From Chitinophagaceae bacterium (GTDB lineage Bacteria > Bacteroidota > Bacteroidia > Chitinophagales > Chitinophagaceae): DNA of 64,000 nt. The notes beneath the pieces were generated by a model. It saw only the letters and a list, made by a program, of their open reading frames with translations. It ran no database searches and was not told the DNA's origin. The position numbers and the translations under genes were made by a program. Numbering within the stretch: the stretch's first letter is position 1; each line of letters begins with the position of its first letter. Positions 1 through 8,225 of this stretch are shown here, piece by piece. The stretch is from contig JADJVB010000013.1 of assembly GCA_016710745.1 (NCBI GenBank), forward strand, positions 62,001 through 126,000. The letters are read 5' to 3'.

Positions 1-335
1 TCCCGAACTTTATTAATCCCGGACTCGCTTACGGAAACGGCAAAATATTCATCCTGCCATACCAGTGTTTTTTGAAACAAATTATTTCTGTTGGCCCAAT
101 AAGCGCTTTCACCTTTTAGCATCTGGGCAACTTTGGCAATTGTTTGCTCTGTATGTAAGGATACCAATGCATGTACATGATCGATATGTCCATTTACAAA
201 ATCGACATGAATATTTTTTATTTTTCCGTTTTCTTTGATATGTCCAAATAGTTGTTGGCGGCTTTCTTTTTCCAGTACAGGCTCCCTGTTTTTTGTCGCC
301 CAAACAAAATGGATCCAAATTTTAATATAGGGCAT
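1..335 (-). CDS. REP-associated tyrosine transposase (RAYT, IS200-like), partial
   Basis: The reverse strand from an ATG at 335 reads in one open frame to the window edge, so the C-terminus is missing. The start MPYIKIWIHFVWATKNREP is typical of Y1/IS200-like RAYT proteins, and the HUH-type metal motif is visible as HIDHVHALVSL, followed by WQDEYFAVSVSES near the edge. The catalytic tyrosine, expected just after this point, lies outside the window. RAYTs are domesticated single-strand transposases that act on REP palindromes. Two such palindromes and a tandem array lie directly upstream (373-511), which supports the assignment. Shorter ORFs on either strand here are out of frame with this protein. 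Confidence 0.88.
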   Translation of the reverse strand, partial: MPYIKIWIHFVWATKNREPVLEKESRQQLFGHIKENGKIKNIHVDFVNGHIDHVHALVSLHTEQTIAKVAQMLKGESAYWANRNNLFQKTLVWQDEYFAVSVSESGINKVR

Positions 336-372
336 GACTTTTTGGTTTTTAAAATAATGTTATGCTTCAATT

Positions 373-426
373 GGGCTAAAGCCCGGTATGGTTTATTGTT
401 TATTATCTCCGGGCTGAAGCCCGGAG
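373..426. repeat. Pair of REP-like palindromes next to the RAYT gene
   Basis: GGGCTAAAGCCC at 373-384 is a 5-bp-stem palindrome. 407-426 is a perfect 9-bp stem, CTCCGGGCT-GA-AGCCCGGAG. The shared core GGGCTRAAGCCC and the position just upstream of the RAYT start are what is expected of REP elements served by that enzyme. Confidence 0.8.
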
Positions 427-511
427 CAAATCACCGGAGCAAATCACCGGAGCAAATCACCGGAGCAAATCACCGGAGCAAATCACCGGAATAAATCACC
501 GGAATAATTCA
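421..511. repeat. 13-bp tandem repeat, seven units
   Basis: Seven head-to-tail copies of CCGGAGCAAATCA run from 421 to 511. The first five are identical; units six and seven differ at a few bases. The first unit starts inside the right arm of the REP palindrome at 407-426, so the array appears to have grown out of that element. There are no spacers, so it is not CRISPR. Confidence 0.95.
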
Positions 512-520
512 AATAACAAT

Positions 521-955
521 TCATCCCATAAACTTAATACTGTAAGTCACCACCCCCCAAATCACCAGATCACTAAACTCATTCACTTCAATGGGCGATA
601 GTTTTGGTGTTTCCGGAATCAGCCGCACACGGTTCATGGTTTTTTCCAATCGTCGTATCAACATTTCGCCATCTACCACCGCAATCACGATCTTGCCGTT
701 TACCGGTTTGATGGACCGGTCTACGATCACAATGTCACCGTCGTGAATGCTGGCATTGATCATACTGTTGCCGCTTACCCGCATAAAATAGGTGGCCGGT
801 TTGTTGCGGATAAGCTGCTCGTTCAGGTCGATACCGCGGTCCATATAATCATCGGCGGCAGCGCCAAAACCGGTGGCATTAGCCGTTGGTACGTCCAGTT
901 GTTTAAAGGCCTTGCTGCCGCGGTAACCGGCCGTATACAAATTGTCTACTTCCAT
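521..955 (-). CDS. UmuD-like S24 family protein, catalytic lysine replaced
   Basis: This 144-aa protein aligns along its length with UmuD: ATGFGAAADDY at the cleavage region, then RGIDLNEQLI, the serine motif SGNSM (Ser64) and the VDGE segment. UmuD and LexA use a Ser-Lys dyad for self-cleavage. At the position of UmuD Lys97 this protein has Arg101 (VDGEMLIRRL), and the DNA reads cga cga there, so the change is real in this sequence. No umuC follows; the next gene downstream is the RAYT. It may be cleavage-defective, or act as a non-cleavable partner or regulator. The family assignment is secure; the activity is doubtful. The region upstream holds nested palindromes. Confidence 0.88.
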   Translation of the reverse strand: MEVDNLYTAGYRGSKAFKQLDVPTANATGFGAAADDYMDRGIDLNEQLIRNKPATYFMRVSGNSMINASIHDGDIVIVDRSIKPVNGKIVIAVVDGEMLIRRLEKTMNRVRLIPETPKLSPIEVNEFSDLVIWGVVTYSIKFMG

Positions 956-988
956 AACGGTAATTTTTATTTCATCCCCCGGGACTAA

Positions 989-1030
989 TTATTTGTAAAT
1001 AACTAAATTATTTAGTAAATTTATACTAAA
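989..1030. promoter_or_regulatory. Nested palindromic operator between divergent genes
   Basis: Three perfect inverted repeats overlap in the AT-rich gap between the UmuD-like gene and the 2H gene: TTATTT-GT-AAATAA (989-1002), ACTAAA-TTA-TTTAGT (1002-1016) and TTTAGTA-AATTTA-TACTAAA (1011-1030). The TTTAGT half-site is shared by two of them. The arrangement suggests a dimeric repressor controlling both divergent genes, plausibly an SOS-type regulator. The binding protein is unknown. Confidence 0.55.
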
Positions 1031-1071
1031 ATTATTGGGAAATAAATTTTTCATTTCAAAATCTATTGATT

Positions 1072-1674
1072 ATGCACATACCAGTAAGCGTACCGGGGCA
1101 TCAATTATATGAATACCTGCTGGTGATAGATCCGCACGAGGAACTCAGGCACAGGATTAAAAAGAGCAGACTGCAATTAACGGAAAAATATCATATCCAG
1201 CAACCCCAAACTGGCAGGCCGCATGTGTCGCTGCTGCGGTTTACGGCGGTAAAGATGCTGGAGGAAAAGCTCATCAACCGACTGCAATATATTGCGATGG
1301 CCGAAAAGCCCTTTGTCATTGAATTGCAGGATTACGGAAGCTATCCCATGCACGCCATTTTTATCAAAATAGCCAATCAACCCCGGGTTTTGCAGTTGAT
1401 CAAAAATCTGAAGCAAGCCAGGCAGTTGATGAAAAGCGGCGGGGAAGATCCACATTTTTTGCAGGATCCTCAGATTGCACTGGCGGGCAGGCTACCCAAA
1501 GAAAAATACCTCGAGATCATGAAGGAATACCTGCATAAAAAATTTACCGGCAGGTTTTATGCCGATGCTTTTCTGCTGCTGCGACGGGCAAAGAATGAAA
1601 AGCGTTACCAGATTGTGAGGCGTTTTGAGTTTCAATGTTTACCGGTGTCGACGGCGCAGGGGGTATTATTTTAA
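1072..1674 (+). CDS. 2H phosphoesterase (2'-5' RNA ligase-like) protein with degenerate second motif
   Basis: The protein has about 200 aa, taking the ATG at 1072 (a TTG lies two codons upstream). It has the YLLVIDPHEEL opening and first catalytic motif HVS (His51) of the 2H superfamily (LigT/ThpR fold), which acts on 2',3'-cyclic or 2'-5' phosphodiesters. The second HxT motif expected after DPHFLQDP reads QIA (residues 134-136), so the second catalytic His and Thr are both gone. Related Bacteroidota proteins normally read HIT here. It could be an inactive RNA-binding relative. It is divergent from the UmuD-like gene across palindromic DNA, and its last codons overlap the convergent SRAP gene by 9 nt. 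Confidence 0.75.
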   Translation: MHIPVSVPGHQLYEYLLVIDPHEELRHRIKKSRLQLTEKYHIQQPQTGRPHVSLLRFTAVKMLEEKLINRLQYIAMAEKPFVIELQDYGSYPMHAIFIKIANQPRVLQLIKNLKQARQLMKSGGEDPHFLQDPQIALAGRLPKEKYLEIMKEYLHKKFTGRFYADAFLLLRRAKNEKRYQIVRRFEFQCLPVSTAQGVLF

Positions 1675-2385
1675 CAGGGCAAGTTCGGGATAAGTAAAAG
1701 GTTCAATGGTTTCGGGAGCGTTGCTGTTTTCTGTGCGGGAAGTGATGCGTTTGCTGATGGTATGGTTTTGCATATCGGTTTCGGGATAAGGTTGGAAGAA
1801 GGATTGAATGTCTTCTTTTTTCAGATCGGGACTCAACCATTTTTTGTAAAGCAATGGGGGCACGATCACCGGCATTCTTTTTTTCAGGTTGTGAATTTTT
1901 TCCATCATCGGGTTAGCATCGGTGGTGAGGATGGAGAAGCTGTTGATGAGTTCACCGGTAGATTTGTCTACCCAGGAAGCATAGATGCCGGCAAAGCAGA
2001 ACAATTGCCGGTCCTTCATTTGAATGAAATGCGGATATTTTTTTTTCTGAAGATCCATCCATTCAAAAAAACCATCGGCCATAACCAGGCAGCGGTTATT
2101 GGGAATATAAGAGCGGAAAGATGGTTTTTCAAAAACGGTTTCGCTGCGGGCATTTAAGGTTTGCGCTCTCAGTTTATCGGCATCGGCTTTGGTTTTTACC
2201 CAATGCGGAATTAACCCCCAGTTAAAAAGCTGAACCCGGTCCGGTTGTTTTTGCGTGATGACCGGCATTTGTAAAAATGTAAAACCGCTGGCGTGAAAAA
2301 CGGGTACCCATTCATCATCCCAGTTTACGCCGAGTTGAATTTCAATTTCGGTCTTCTCTTTGGTTAGCGCATAATGAAAACACAT
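1666..2385 (-). CDS. SOS response-associated peptidase (SRAP/YedK/HMCES-like)
   Basis: SRAP proteins form a covalent thiazolidine cross-link with abasic sites in single-stranded DNA through the N-terminal cysteine left after Met removal. The start at 2385 was chosen because it gives MCFHYAL, placing the essential Cys at position 2; an upstream in-frame Met would bury it. Other active-site residues are visible: Asn78 in NARSE, Glu108 in GFFEW and His165 in HNLKKRMPV. At 239 aa the length is normal. It is divergent from the radical SAM gene with only 11 bp between the start codons, so the two promoters must overlap the coding sequences. Confidence 0.95.
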   Translation of the reverse strand: MCFHYALTKEKTEIEIQLGVNWDDEWVPVFHASGFTFLQMPVITQKQPDRVQLFNWGLIPHWVKTKADADKLRAQTLNARSETVFEKPSFRSYIPNNRCLVMADGFFEWMDLQKKKYPHFIQMKDRQLFCFAGIYASWVDKSTGELINSFSILTTDANPMMEKIHNLKKRMPVIVPPLLYKKWLSPDLKKEDIQSFFQPYPETDMQNHTISKRITSRTENSNAPETIEPFTYPELALLK

Positions 2386-2396
2386 ACAATAAAAAT

Positions 2397-3506
2397 ATGG
2401 CAAATAATTTAAAACAGGATTCGGTAAAAGTGGCGCCCATCACAAAGGAAGCAGCGCAGCAATACCTGCACGGGCGTGGGGCGCAAATAAACACTAAAAA
2501 CAAATTCTTAAAAACCGAAACCGCACAAACCGATATGGAAGCCATAGATGATTGGGAGATCAGCAATTTGCCCACACAATATATCCTCAGCCAGGCAAAA
2601 ACAATTGTGAATAAGGTTGATAGTCCGGATGTGGGCATGGGCTACAGTACCAATCCCTATGCCGGTTGCGAGCACGGCTGCATTTACTGCTATGCCCGTA
2701 ATGCGCATGAATACTGGGGTTACAGCGCCGGTATCGATTTTGAACAGAAGATTATCGTAAAGAAAAATGCGCCACAACTTCTGCGTAAATTTTTAATGCA
2801 TTCCAAATGGGAAGGAGCACCCATCATGTTCAGCGGCAATACCGACTGTTACCAACCGGCCGAACAAAAATTTCGTCTCACCCGGCAGATGCTGGAGATT
2901 TGCAACGAGTTCAATCAGCCGGTGGGCATACTTACTAAAAACTCCTGGATATTGAAAGACAAAGATGTGTTGCAGGAAATGGCAGCAAAAGGAATCGTAT
3001 CGGCCATGGTTTCCATCACTTCTTTTAATGAAGACCTGCGCCGTATTTTGGAACCACGTACCACCACCGCCAAACAAAAATTAAAAGTGATTGAAGAACT
3101 GAGCAAGGCTGGTGTACGTATGGGCGTCATGATGGGCCCCATGATACCCGGTTTGAATGAACACGAGATGCAACGGATCATGAAGGGTGCCGCCGATGCA
3201 GGGGCTACATTTACGGCCTATACCTTTATCCGTTTAAATGGCGCCATCAAATTATTATTCCACGATTGGCTCTTTAAAAACCTGCCCGACAGGGCCGAAA
3301 AAGTATGGAGCCTGATTGAGCAAAGCCATGGTGGAAAAGTAAACGACAACCGGTTTGGCCTGCGTATGCGCGGCGAGGGAAATATCGCCGACATGGTGGC
3401 ACAGCAATATAAAAAATACGGCAAGCTGTATCATATGAATGCGGAGGAATGGAGCTTGAACACAAAGTTGTTCAGGAGGCCGGGGATGCAGGGGAAGTTG
3501 TTTTGA
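2397..3506 (+). CDS. PA0069 family radical SAM protein (SplB-like)
   Basis: This 369-aa protein has the family's N-terminal HGRGAQIN segment, which fixes the start upstream of it, and a radical SAM cluster motif CEHGCIYC (Cys91, Cys95, Cys98) binding a 4Fe-4S cluster. It resembles spore photoproduct lyase-type enzymes, and PA0069-type proteins often sit with SRAP and SOS genes, so a nucleic-acid repair role is inferred. The substrate is unknown. The ending RRPGMQGKLF is typical of the family. It is divergent from the SRAP gene. Confidence 0.9.
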   Translation: MANNLKQDSVKVAPITKEAAQQYLHGRGAQINTKNKFLKTETAQTDMEAIDDWEISNLPTQYILSQAKTIVNKVDSPDVGMGYSTNPYAGCEHGCIYCYARNAHEYWGYSAGIDFEQKIIVKKNAPQLLRKFLMHSKWEGAPIMFSGNTDCYQPAEQKFRLTRQMLEICNEFNQPVGILTKNSWILKDKDVLQEMAAKGIVSAMVSITSFNEDLRRILEPRTTTAKQKLKVIEELSKAGVRMGVMMGPMIPGLNEHEMQRIMKGAADAGATFTAYTFIRLNGAIKLLFHDWLFKNLPDRAEKVWSLIEQSHGGKVNDNRFGLRMRGEGNIADMVAQQYKKYGKLYHMNAEEWSLNTKLFRRPGMQGKLF

Positions 3507-3546
3507 ATGACATCAATTAAAATATTCTATTTTTACCGGCATTAAC

Positions 3547-5016
3547 ATGATTATGCAAACGGTAAAAGAAGAAATAGAAAAATTATTCAATCAATTCAGC
3601 AAGGAAGCGATAACTGCGATCGACAAACTCCCGCAATCAGGTAGCGAGCGCCATTACTTTCGCATTCACACCGCAAACAAAACCTATATTGCCACCCATG
3701 GCACTAATATAAAAGAGAACGAAACCTTTGTGTACTTTTCCAACCATTTTGTGGCAAAAAATTTACCGGTACCTGAAGTTTTTTGTTTGAACACAGAAAA
3801 AACTATTTATATACAGGAAGATCTTGGAGATGTTTCGCTTTTGAATAAACTGGAAGAAAGTGGATTTTCGGAAGAGGTATACGGTTTATACAAACAAAGT
3901 CTGGCCGCACTGGCGTCGTTGCAGATCAGGGGGCACGATGGATTGGATTACGATCAATGCCTGACCAATACTGTATTCGGTAAACAGGCGATCATGGCCG
4001 ATCTGCTGTATTTCAAATATTATTTTTTAGATGCTTTGCGCAAACCATATAACAAGCAAAAGCTGATAGATGATTTTGATGCGCTGAGCAATTATCTATC
4101 GCATACCGAGTATACATATTTTATGTTTCGCGATTTTCAGAGCCGAAACATCATGGTATCCTCAGTTCCTTCGGGCGGTGCGGTGCGGTGTGTTCATTTT
4201 ATAGATTACCAGGGAGGTATGCAGGGTGCACCGCAATATGATGTGGCCTCTTTATTATGGCAGGCAAAAGCAAATTTACCGGATGACTGGAAGAACAGGT
4301 TGCTGGAAGATTATATGGATTCATTTGAAAATGTTTTGGGACAGGCCATTGATAAAGAAAGTTTCCGCAGCCAGTACAGTGGCTATGTATTGATCAGGCT
4401 GTTACAGGTGCTGGGCGCTTATGGATTCAGGGGACTCTTTGAACGAAAGGCCCATTTTTTAACCAGCATACCTCTGGCGTTACAGAATCTGAAATGGTTT
4501 GTGCAAAATCAAAACCTGGGGATTGCGTTGCCCGAGTTTAAGAAAGTGCTGGAACTATGTATCAGCGATGAAGTGATCCGGGAGTTTACGACCATAAAAG
4601 CCAATGCCCAAACGCCACTGCTGGTGAAGATCAACAGTTTTTCGTATATCAAAAACGGGTATCCCAAAGATGAAACCAAAAATGGCGGGGGGTATGTATT
4701 TGATTGCCGCGGTATTTTAAATCCGGGCAGGGTGGAAGAACATAAAACCAGGTCGGGTCAGGATAAACCGGTGAAAGATTACCTGGAACAACAAACCAGG
4801 ATGCCGGATTTTTTGAATAACGTGTATAATATTGTTGATATTTCGGTGGAAGATTATATCAAGCGGGGATTCGAAAGTTTAATGATAAATTTTGGTTGCA
4901 CCGGTGGCCAACATCGCAGTGTTTATGCAGCTGATGCCGTGGCCCGGCATTTAAAGAATAAATTTGGCGTTAATGTTGAAGTAAACCATATGAACAAAGA
5001 AAACTGGGTAACATGA
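3547..5016 (+). CDS. AmgK-like sugar kinase fused to a RapZ C-terminal domain
   Basis: This 489-aa protein has two parts. Residues about 1-330 are an APH-fold phosphotransferase with the catalytic loop FRDFQSRNIM, as in AmgK, which phosphorylates the anomeric carbon of N-acetylmuramate or GlcNAc. Residues about 350-489 match the C-terminal domain of RapZ, with DCRGILNPGR (from residue 386) and GCTGGQHRSV (450-459). In E. coli that domain binds glucosamine-6-phosphate. The next gene overlaps by 4 nt (ATGA) and is a MurU-like nucleotidyltransferase, giving an AmgK-MurU peptidoglycan-recycling pair. The fused domain may sense an amino sugar; that is inference. Confidence 0.87.
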   Translation: MIMQTVKEEIEKLFNQFSKEAITAIDKLPQSGSERHYFRIHTANKTYIATHGTNIKENETFVYFSNHFVAKNLPVPEVFCLNTEKTIYIQEDLGDVSLLNKLEESGFSEEVYGLYKQSLAALASLQIRGHDGLDYDQCLTNTVFGKQAIMADLLYFKYYFLDALRKPYNKQKLIDDFDALSNYLSHTEYTYFMFRDFQSRNIMVSSVPSGGAVRCVHFIDYQGGMQGAPQYDVASLLWQAKANLPDDWKNRLLEDYMDSFENVLGQAIDKESFRSQYSGYVLIRLLQVLGAYGFRGLFERKAHFLTSIPLALQNLKWFVQNQNLGIALPEFKKVLELCISDEVIREFTTIKANAQTPLLVKINSFSYIKNGYPKDETKNGGGYVFDCRGILNPGRVEEHKTRSGQDKPVKDYLEQQTRMPDFLNNVYNIVDISVEDYIKRGFESLMINFGCTGGQHRSVYAADAVARHLKNKFGVNVEVNHMNKENWVT

Positions 5017-5729
5017 AAGCGATGATCTTTGCAGCCGGGCTGGGTACCCGCTTTAAACCCTGGACAGATAAACATCCCAAGGCCCTGGCCATGGTCAATG
5101 GTAAATCATTATTGCAACGAAACATTGAATATTTACAGCCATATGGAATAACAGATGTGGTGGTAAATGTTCATCATTTTTCAGAACAAATTATTGATGC
5201 GGTAGAATACAATAGTGGCTGGGGGAGTCATGTACAGATCAGCGATGAAAGCCACGAAGTTCTGGAAACCGGTGGCGGTTTATTAAAAGCTAAAAATTTG
5301 TTGCAGGATGGGGAGCCATTTGTAACACTCAATGCGGATTTTTTAACTGATTTAAATATTTCGGATTTGATCAGGTTTCACCAGAAAAAAAAATCCCTTA
5401 TCTCATTCGGCATTACAAACAGAAAAACTTCCCGCTATTTTTTATTTGATGAAGACAATCGGCTTTGTGGCTGGCGAAATAAAAACACAGGGGAAGAAAG
5501 GATCGCCATAGCAAAAGATAATTTGAAGGAAATGGCCTACAGCTGTGTGGTTGTTTTTGAACCCGGGATCTTTGACCTCATTCCTCAACGTGGAAAATTT
5601 TCACTGGTGGATACCTACCTCAGTTTGGCGGCCCACTACCCGATCTATGGATACGAGCATAGCGGCGATAAACTGGTTGATGTGGGTAAGCCGGAAAGCG
5701 TGGCTATTGCCGAAAAACTGTTTATTTAA
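5013..5729 (+). CDS. Nucleotidyltransferase, MurU-like
   Basis: This 238-aa protein of the sugar-phosphate nucleotidyltransferase family has the N-terminal signature AAGLGTRFKPWTDKHPKAL, which binds the NTP. MurU makes UDP-MurNAc from MurNAc-1-phosphate, bypassing de novo synthesis during cell-wall recycling. The translational overlap with the AmgK-like kinase supports that role over a generic mannose-1-phosphate guanylyltransferase. The 3' end overlaps the convergent outer-membrane receptor gene by 8 nt, with no terminator between them. Confidence 0.85.
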   Translation: MKAMIFAAGLGTRFKPWTDKHPKALAMVNGKSLLQRNIEYLQPYGITDVVVNVHHFSEQIIDAVEYNSGWGSHVQISDESHEVLETGGGLLKAKNLLQDGEPFVTLNADFLTDLNISDLIRFHQKKKSLISFGITNRKTSRYFLFDEDNRLCGWRNKNTGEERIAIAKDNLKEMAYSCVVVFEPGIFDLIPQRGKFSLVDTYLSLAAHYPIYGYEHSGDKLVDVGKPESVAIAEKLFI

Positions 5730-8166
5730 GTTCGGCAGGTATTTCAAACATAGCCGCCTTCTTTTCTGTTTTAGGCTTTATCCCAAAATTATACCGGAAG
5801 GTCAGGCCCAGTCGTCTGCTGTCGTTGAAACGTTCGCCGGAAGCGCTTACATTTCCCTGTTGCAATGCAAAAGATACATTGTTGGTTCGGAAAACGTCGT
5901 TTACCGATAATATTATATTCCCCTTTTTCTGTAAAATGCTTTTATTGGCCGAGATAAACATACCGCCAAAGGTATTCAACTCATAAAAATCCTGTAGTCC
6001 TTTTGTACGCATAAAACCCTGCAGATTGAAACTGAAGGTTGGCGTTATTTTCAACTCCTGAAACATGAAGAAGGTCCAACTGTCACGTTTGTATTCAAGC
6101 GGGCGCCGCTCATAAAATCCACTGTACTCATTGTGGTTATAAACAGCTCCAATATAAAAAAAGTATTTTCCGCCCGGCGGGATACCGCCAATAATACGGG
6201 CGTACACCTCTTTGTTTTTTCCTAAATTATCATAGGTTCGGTAAGCGATCAGGGTTGTATTGTCCTGGTAAGTTACATTACTGAATATATCTTTTGTTTC
6301 TCTAACGCCCAAAGCCAGTACCGGGATGTTGTTAAAACTTACATTCACCTCGTAGTTGGTGGTGAACTGCGGTTTCAGGTTTGGATTGCCAACATCGAAA
6401 AGATACTGGTCGATATATTTTGGGTAAGGATTCAGGATCTCATAATAAGGCCGCTTAATGCTGCGGCGGTAAATGATGTTACCAACGAGCTGCACACCAA
6501 ATATTTTAAACAGGTCGTGTTTGATAAAAAAGTAAGGAAAAAGATCTGTTCGTTTTAATGAAAGGGAACTGTCTGTAGGAATTACCTGGTTGCCATTTAT
6601 AGCGGTGGTCTCTAACCGAAGTCCGGCTTTTAGTGTAAATCCGAAAACTGTTTTTGAGGCCTGAACATAGGCAGCTGTAATTGTTTCGCGGTATTTAAAA
6701 GTATTGGTTTGATAAGTATCAACGAATTTAACCTGGTTACCGGTGTCTTTGGTGTAATTGGAACTGTTTTCGCTTTTACTGATGGTCGCCTTAAATCCGG
6801 CTTCCAGCGTGAATTTTGCCGGTAATTTGTAAGTCAGGTCGGTTTGAAAAACGAAGATGTTTTTATCATTCTGATTTACGCCATCGCCCGATACCGTGGG
6901 CCTGGCCGGCAGGTAAGTATAGTTTTGATATTGCTGCCCATTTCGGTTCCTGTAATAATTGTAATCGAATTGGGTTATCCATTCGCTGCCGGTAGTATCT
7001 ATTTTATATTTAGCTGATACATTGTTGCCGATAAAGGTTGTTTTATTGGAGCTGTTGATATCCGACAGATTTTTACCGGTAACCGAAGTTGAATTGATCT
7101 TACTGATATCAATTCCGCTTGATGCGGCACTTTCTCCATCGGAGGTACTGATACGCAGGTCGTATCCCATGTTGAATGCAGGGGTAAACTGTATATCGGT
7201 GCCGGCACTGATATAATGATTGGTATTGGGGTAGGTTGTATAGGACCGCTGTTTTACCAGGGAAGAATCGGTTTGGATAAACCGGTTTGAATTCAGTTCT
7301 TCAAAATTATTTCTGTTGGTAAACTGGTAACTCCCGTAACTGTTTATTTTTCCGGTTCCCCAATTTATATTAAAACCCGCTGTTTTTGTGGAGTAAACGC
7401 CCTGAAAATAGCCGGCATTTGCGTTGCCGTTGATACCCAGTTTCACTCCTTTTTTTAAAACAATATTTACAATGCCGCCGCTGCTGGCTGCATCAAATTT
7501 GGCAGAAGGGTTTCGCAATATTTCAATTTTACTTACACTGCCTGCCGGTAAACTTTTTAACAGAGACGCCAGGTCGGCGCTGCTTAGTTTCATTTCACGG
7601 CCGTTTATAAAAATGGTGGCTGTTGCCATACTGCCCAAATAAACATGACCATCCTGGTCTACAATAATACCGGGTGTTTTTTCCAATATTTCGTAGGCAT
7701 TCGTACTGCTGTTGGCCAACACTTCGGCATCTACGATCGTTTTATCGTCCTCCTCCCTGATCAGTGGTTTTTTTGAAACAACGGTAACATTTTCGAGGCT
7801 GTTGATTTTGTATGCCATCTCAACAGTTACTGTTACATTGTCTTTTGAACTGCTAACAACAAATGAAGTATCCTGCAAACCAACTGCCGTAAGGGCGATC
7901 CAATAATTGGTATTGGTCCTGACATTAAAAAACGACTCACCCGCCAGCGTTTTTTTTTCGATTAAGTTGCTGTCGGGTAGTTGGTATAATGCGGCGTTTA
8001 CCTGTTGAATGGGTTCCTGTTTATCATCAACAGCGCGGATTTGAAGCCTCACGGTTTGTGCAGTTGAATGCATGTTAAACATTAGGAAAATAAAAACGGA
8101 AACAGCTTTAATATTCACCGGGACAAATAATTTATCTGAATGTAGTGCAAACTGTATAGCCTTCAA
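5722..8166 (-). CDS. TonB-dependent receptor-type outer-membrane beta-barrel protein
   Basis: The protein has 814 aa. The N-terminus has a hydrophobic signal stretch ending near STAQT, a carboxypeptidase-like regulatory domain (about 40-125), then a plug-like domain with DDKTIVDAEVL and the segment KIEILRNPSAKFDAASSGG, and a C-terminal barrel of the OMP_b-brl_3 type. The cargo is unknown. There is no SusD partner. It is last in a minus-strand run behind TolC and adaptor genes (60-bp gap), so it may be cotranscribed with them. The annotated N-terminus is about 20 residues longer than a standard signal peptide; a GTG inside may be the true start. Confidence 0.85.
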   Translation of the reverse strand: MKAIQFALHSDKLFVPVNIKAVSVFIFLMFNMHSTAQTVRLQIRAVDDKQEPIQQVNAALYQLPDSNLIEKKTLAGESFFNVRTNTNYWIALTAVGLQDTSFVVSSSKDNVTVTVEMAYKINSLENVTVVSKKPLIREEDDKTIVDAEVLANSSTNAYEILEKTPGIIVDQDGHVYLGSMATATIFINGREMKLSSADLASLLKSLPAGSVSKIEILRNPSAKFDAASSGGIVNIVLKKGVKLGINGNANAGYFQGVYSTKTAGFNINWGTGKINSYGSYQFTNRNNFEELNSNRFIQTDSSLVKQRSYTTYPNTNHYISAGTDIQFTPAFNMGYDLRISTSDGESAASSGIDISKINSTSVTGKNLSDINSSNKTTFIGNNVSAKYKIDTTGSEWITQFDYNYYRNRNGQQYQNYTYLPARPTVSGDGVNQNDKNIFVFQTDLTYKLPAKFTLEAGFKATISKSENSSNYTKDTGNQVKFVDTYQTNTFKYRETITAAYVQASKTVFGFTLKAGLRLETTAINGNQVIPTDSSLSLKRTDLFPYFFIKHDLFKIFGVQLVGNIIYRRSIKRPYYEILNPYPKYIDQYLFDVGNPNLKPQFTTNYEVNVSFNNIPVLALGVRETKDIFSNVTYQDNTTLIAYRTYDNLGKNKEVYARIIGGIPPGGKYFFYIGAVYNHNEYSGFYERRPLEYKRDSWTFFMFQELKITPTFSFNLQGFMRTKGLQDFYELNTFGGMFISANKSILQKKGNIILSVNDVFRTNNVSFALQQGNVSASGERFNDSRRLGLTFRYNFGIKPKTEKKAAMFEIPAELK

Positions 8167-8225
8167 ACTGCCGCATTCGGGTTTCCCCTTTTTTGGAGTT
8201 TGATAACCAGCGGGAGGGGTGAGGC

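Noticed and set aside
421..511. 13-bp repeats considered as CRISPR
   Set aside because: Units are head to tail without spacers, and no cas gene is present.
743..988. Plus-strand ORF opposite the UmuD-like gene
   Set aside because: It is a shadow of the conserved minus-strand gene and matches no family.
5722..8166. SusC-type glycan importer
   Set aside because: No SusD partner and no glycan enzymes nearby; the barrel type is OMP_b-brl_3.
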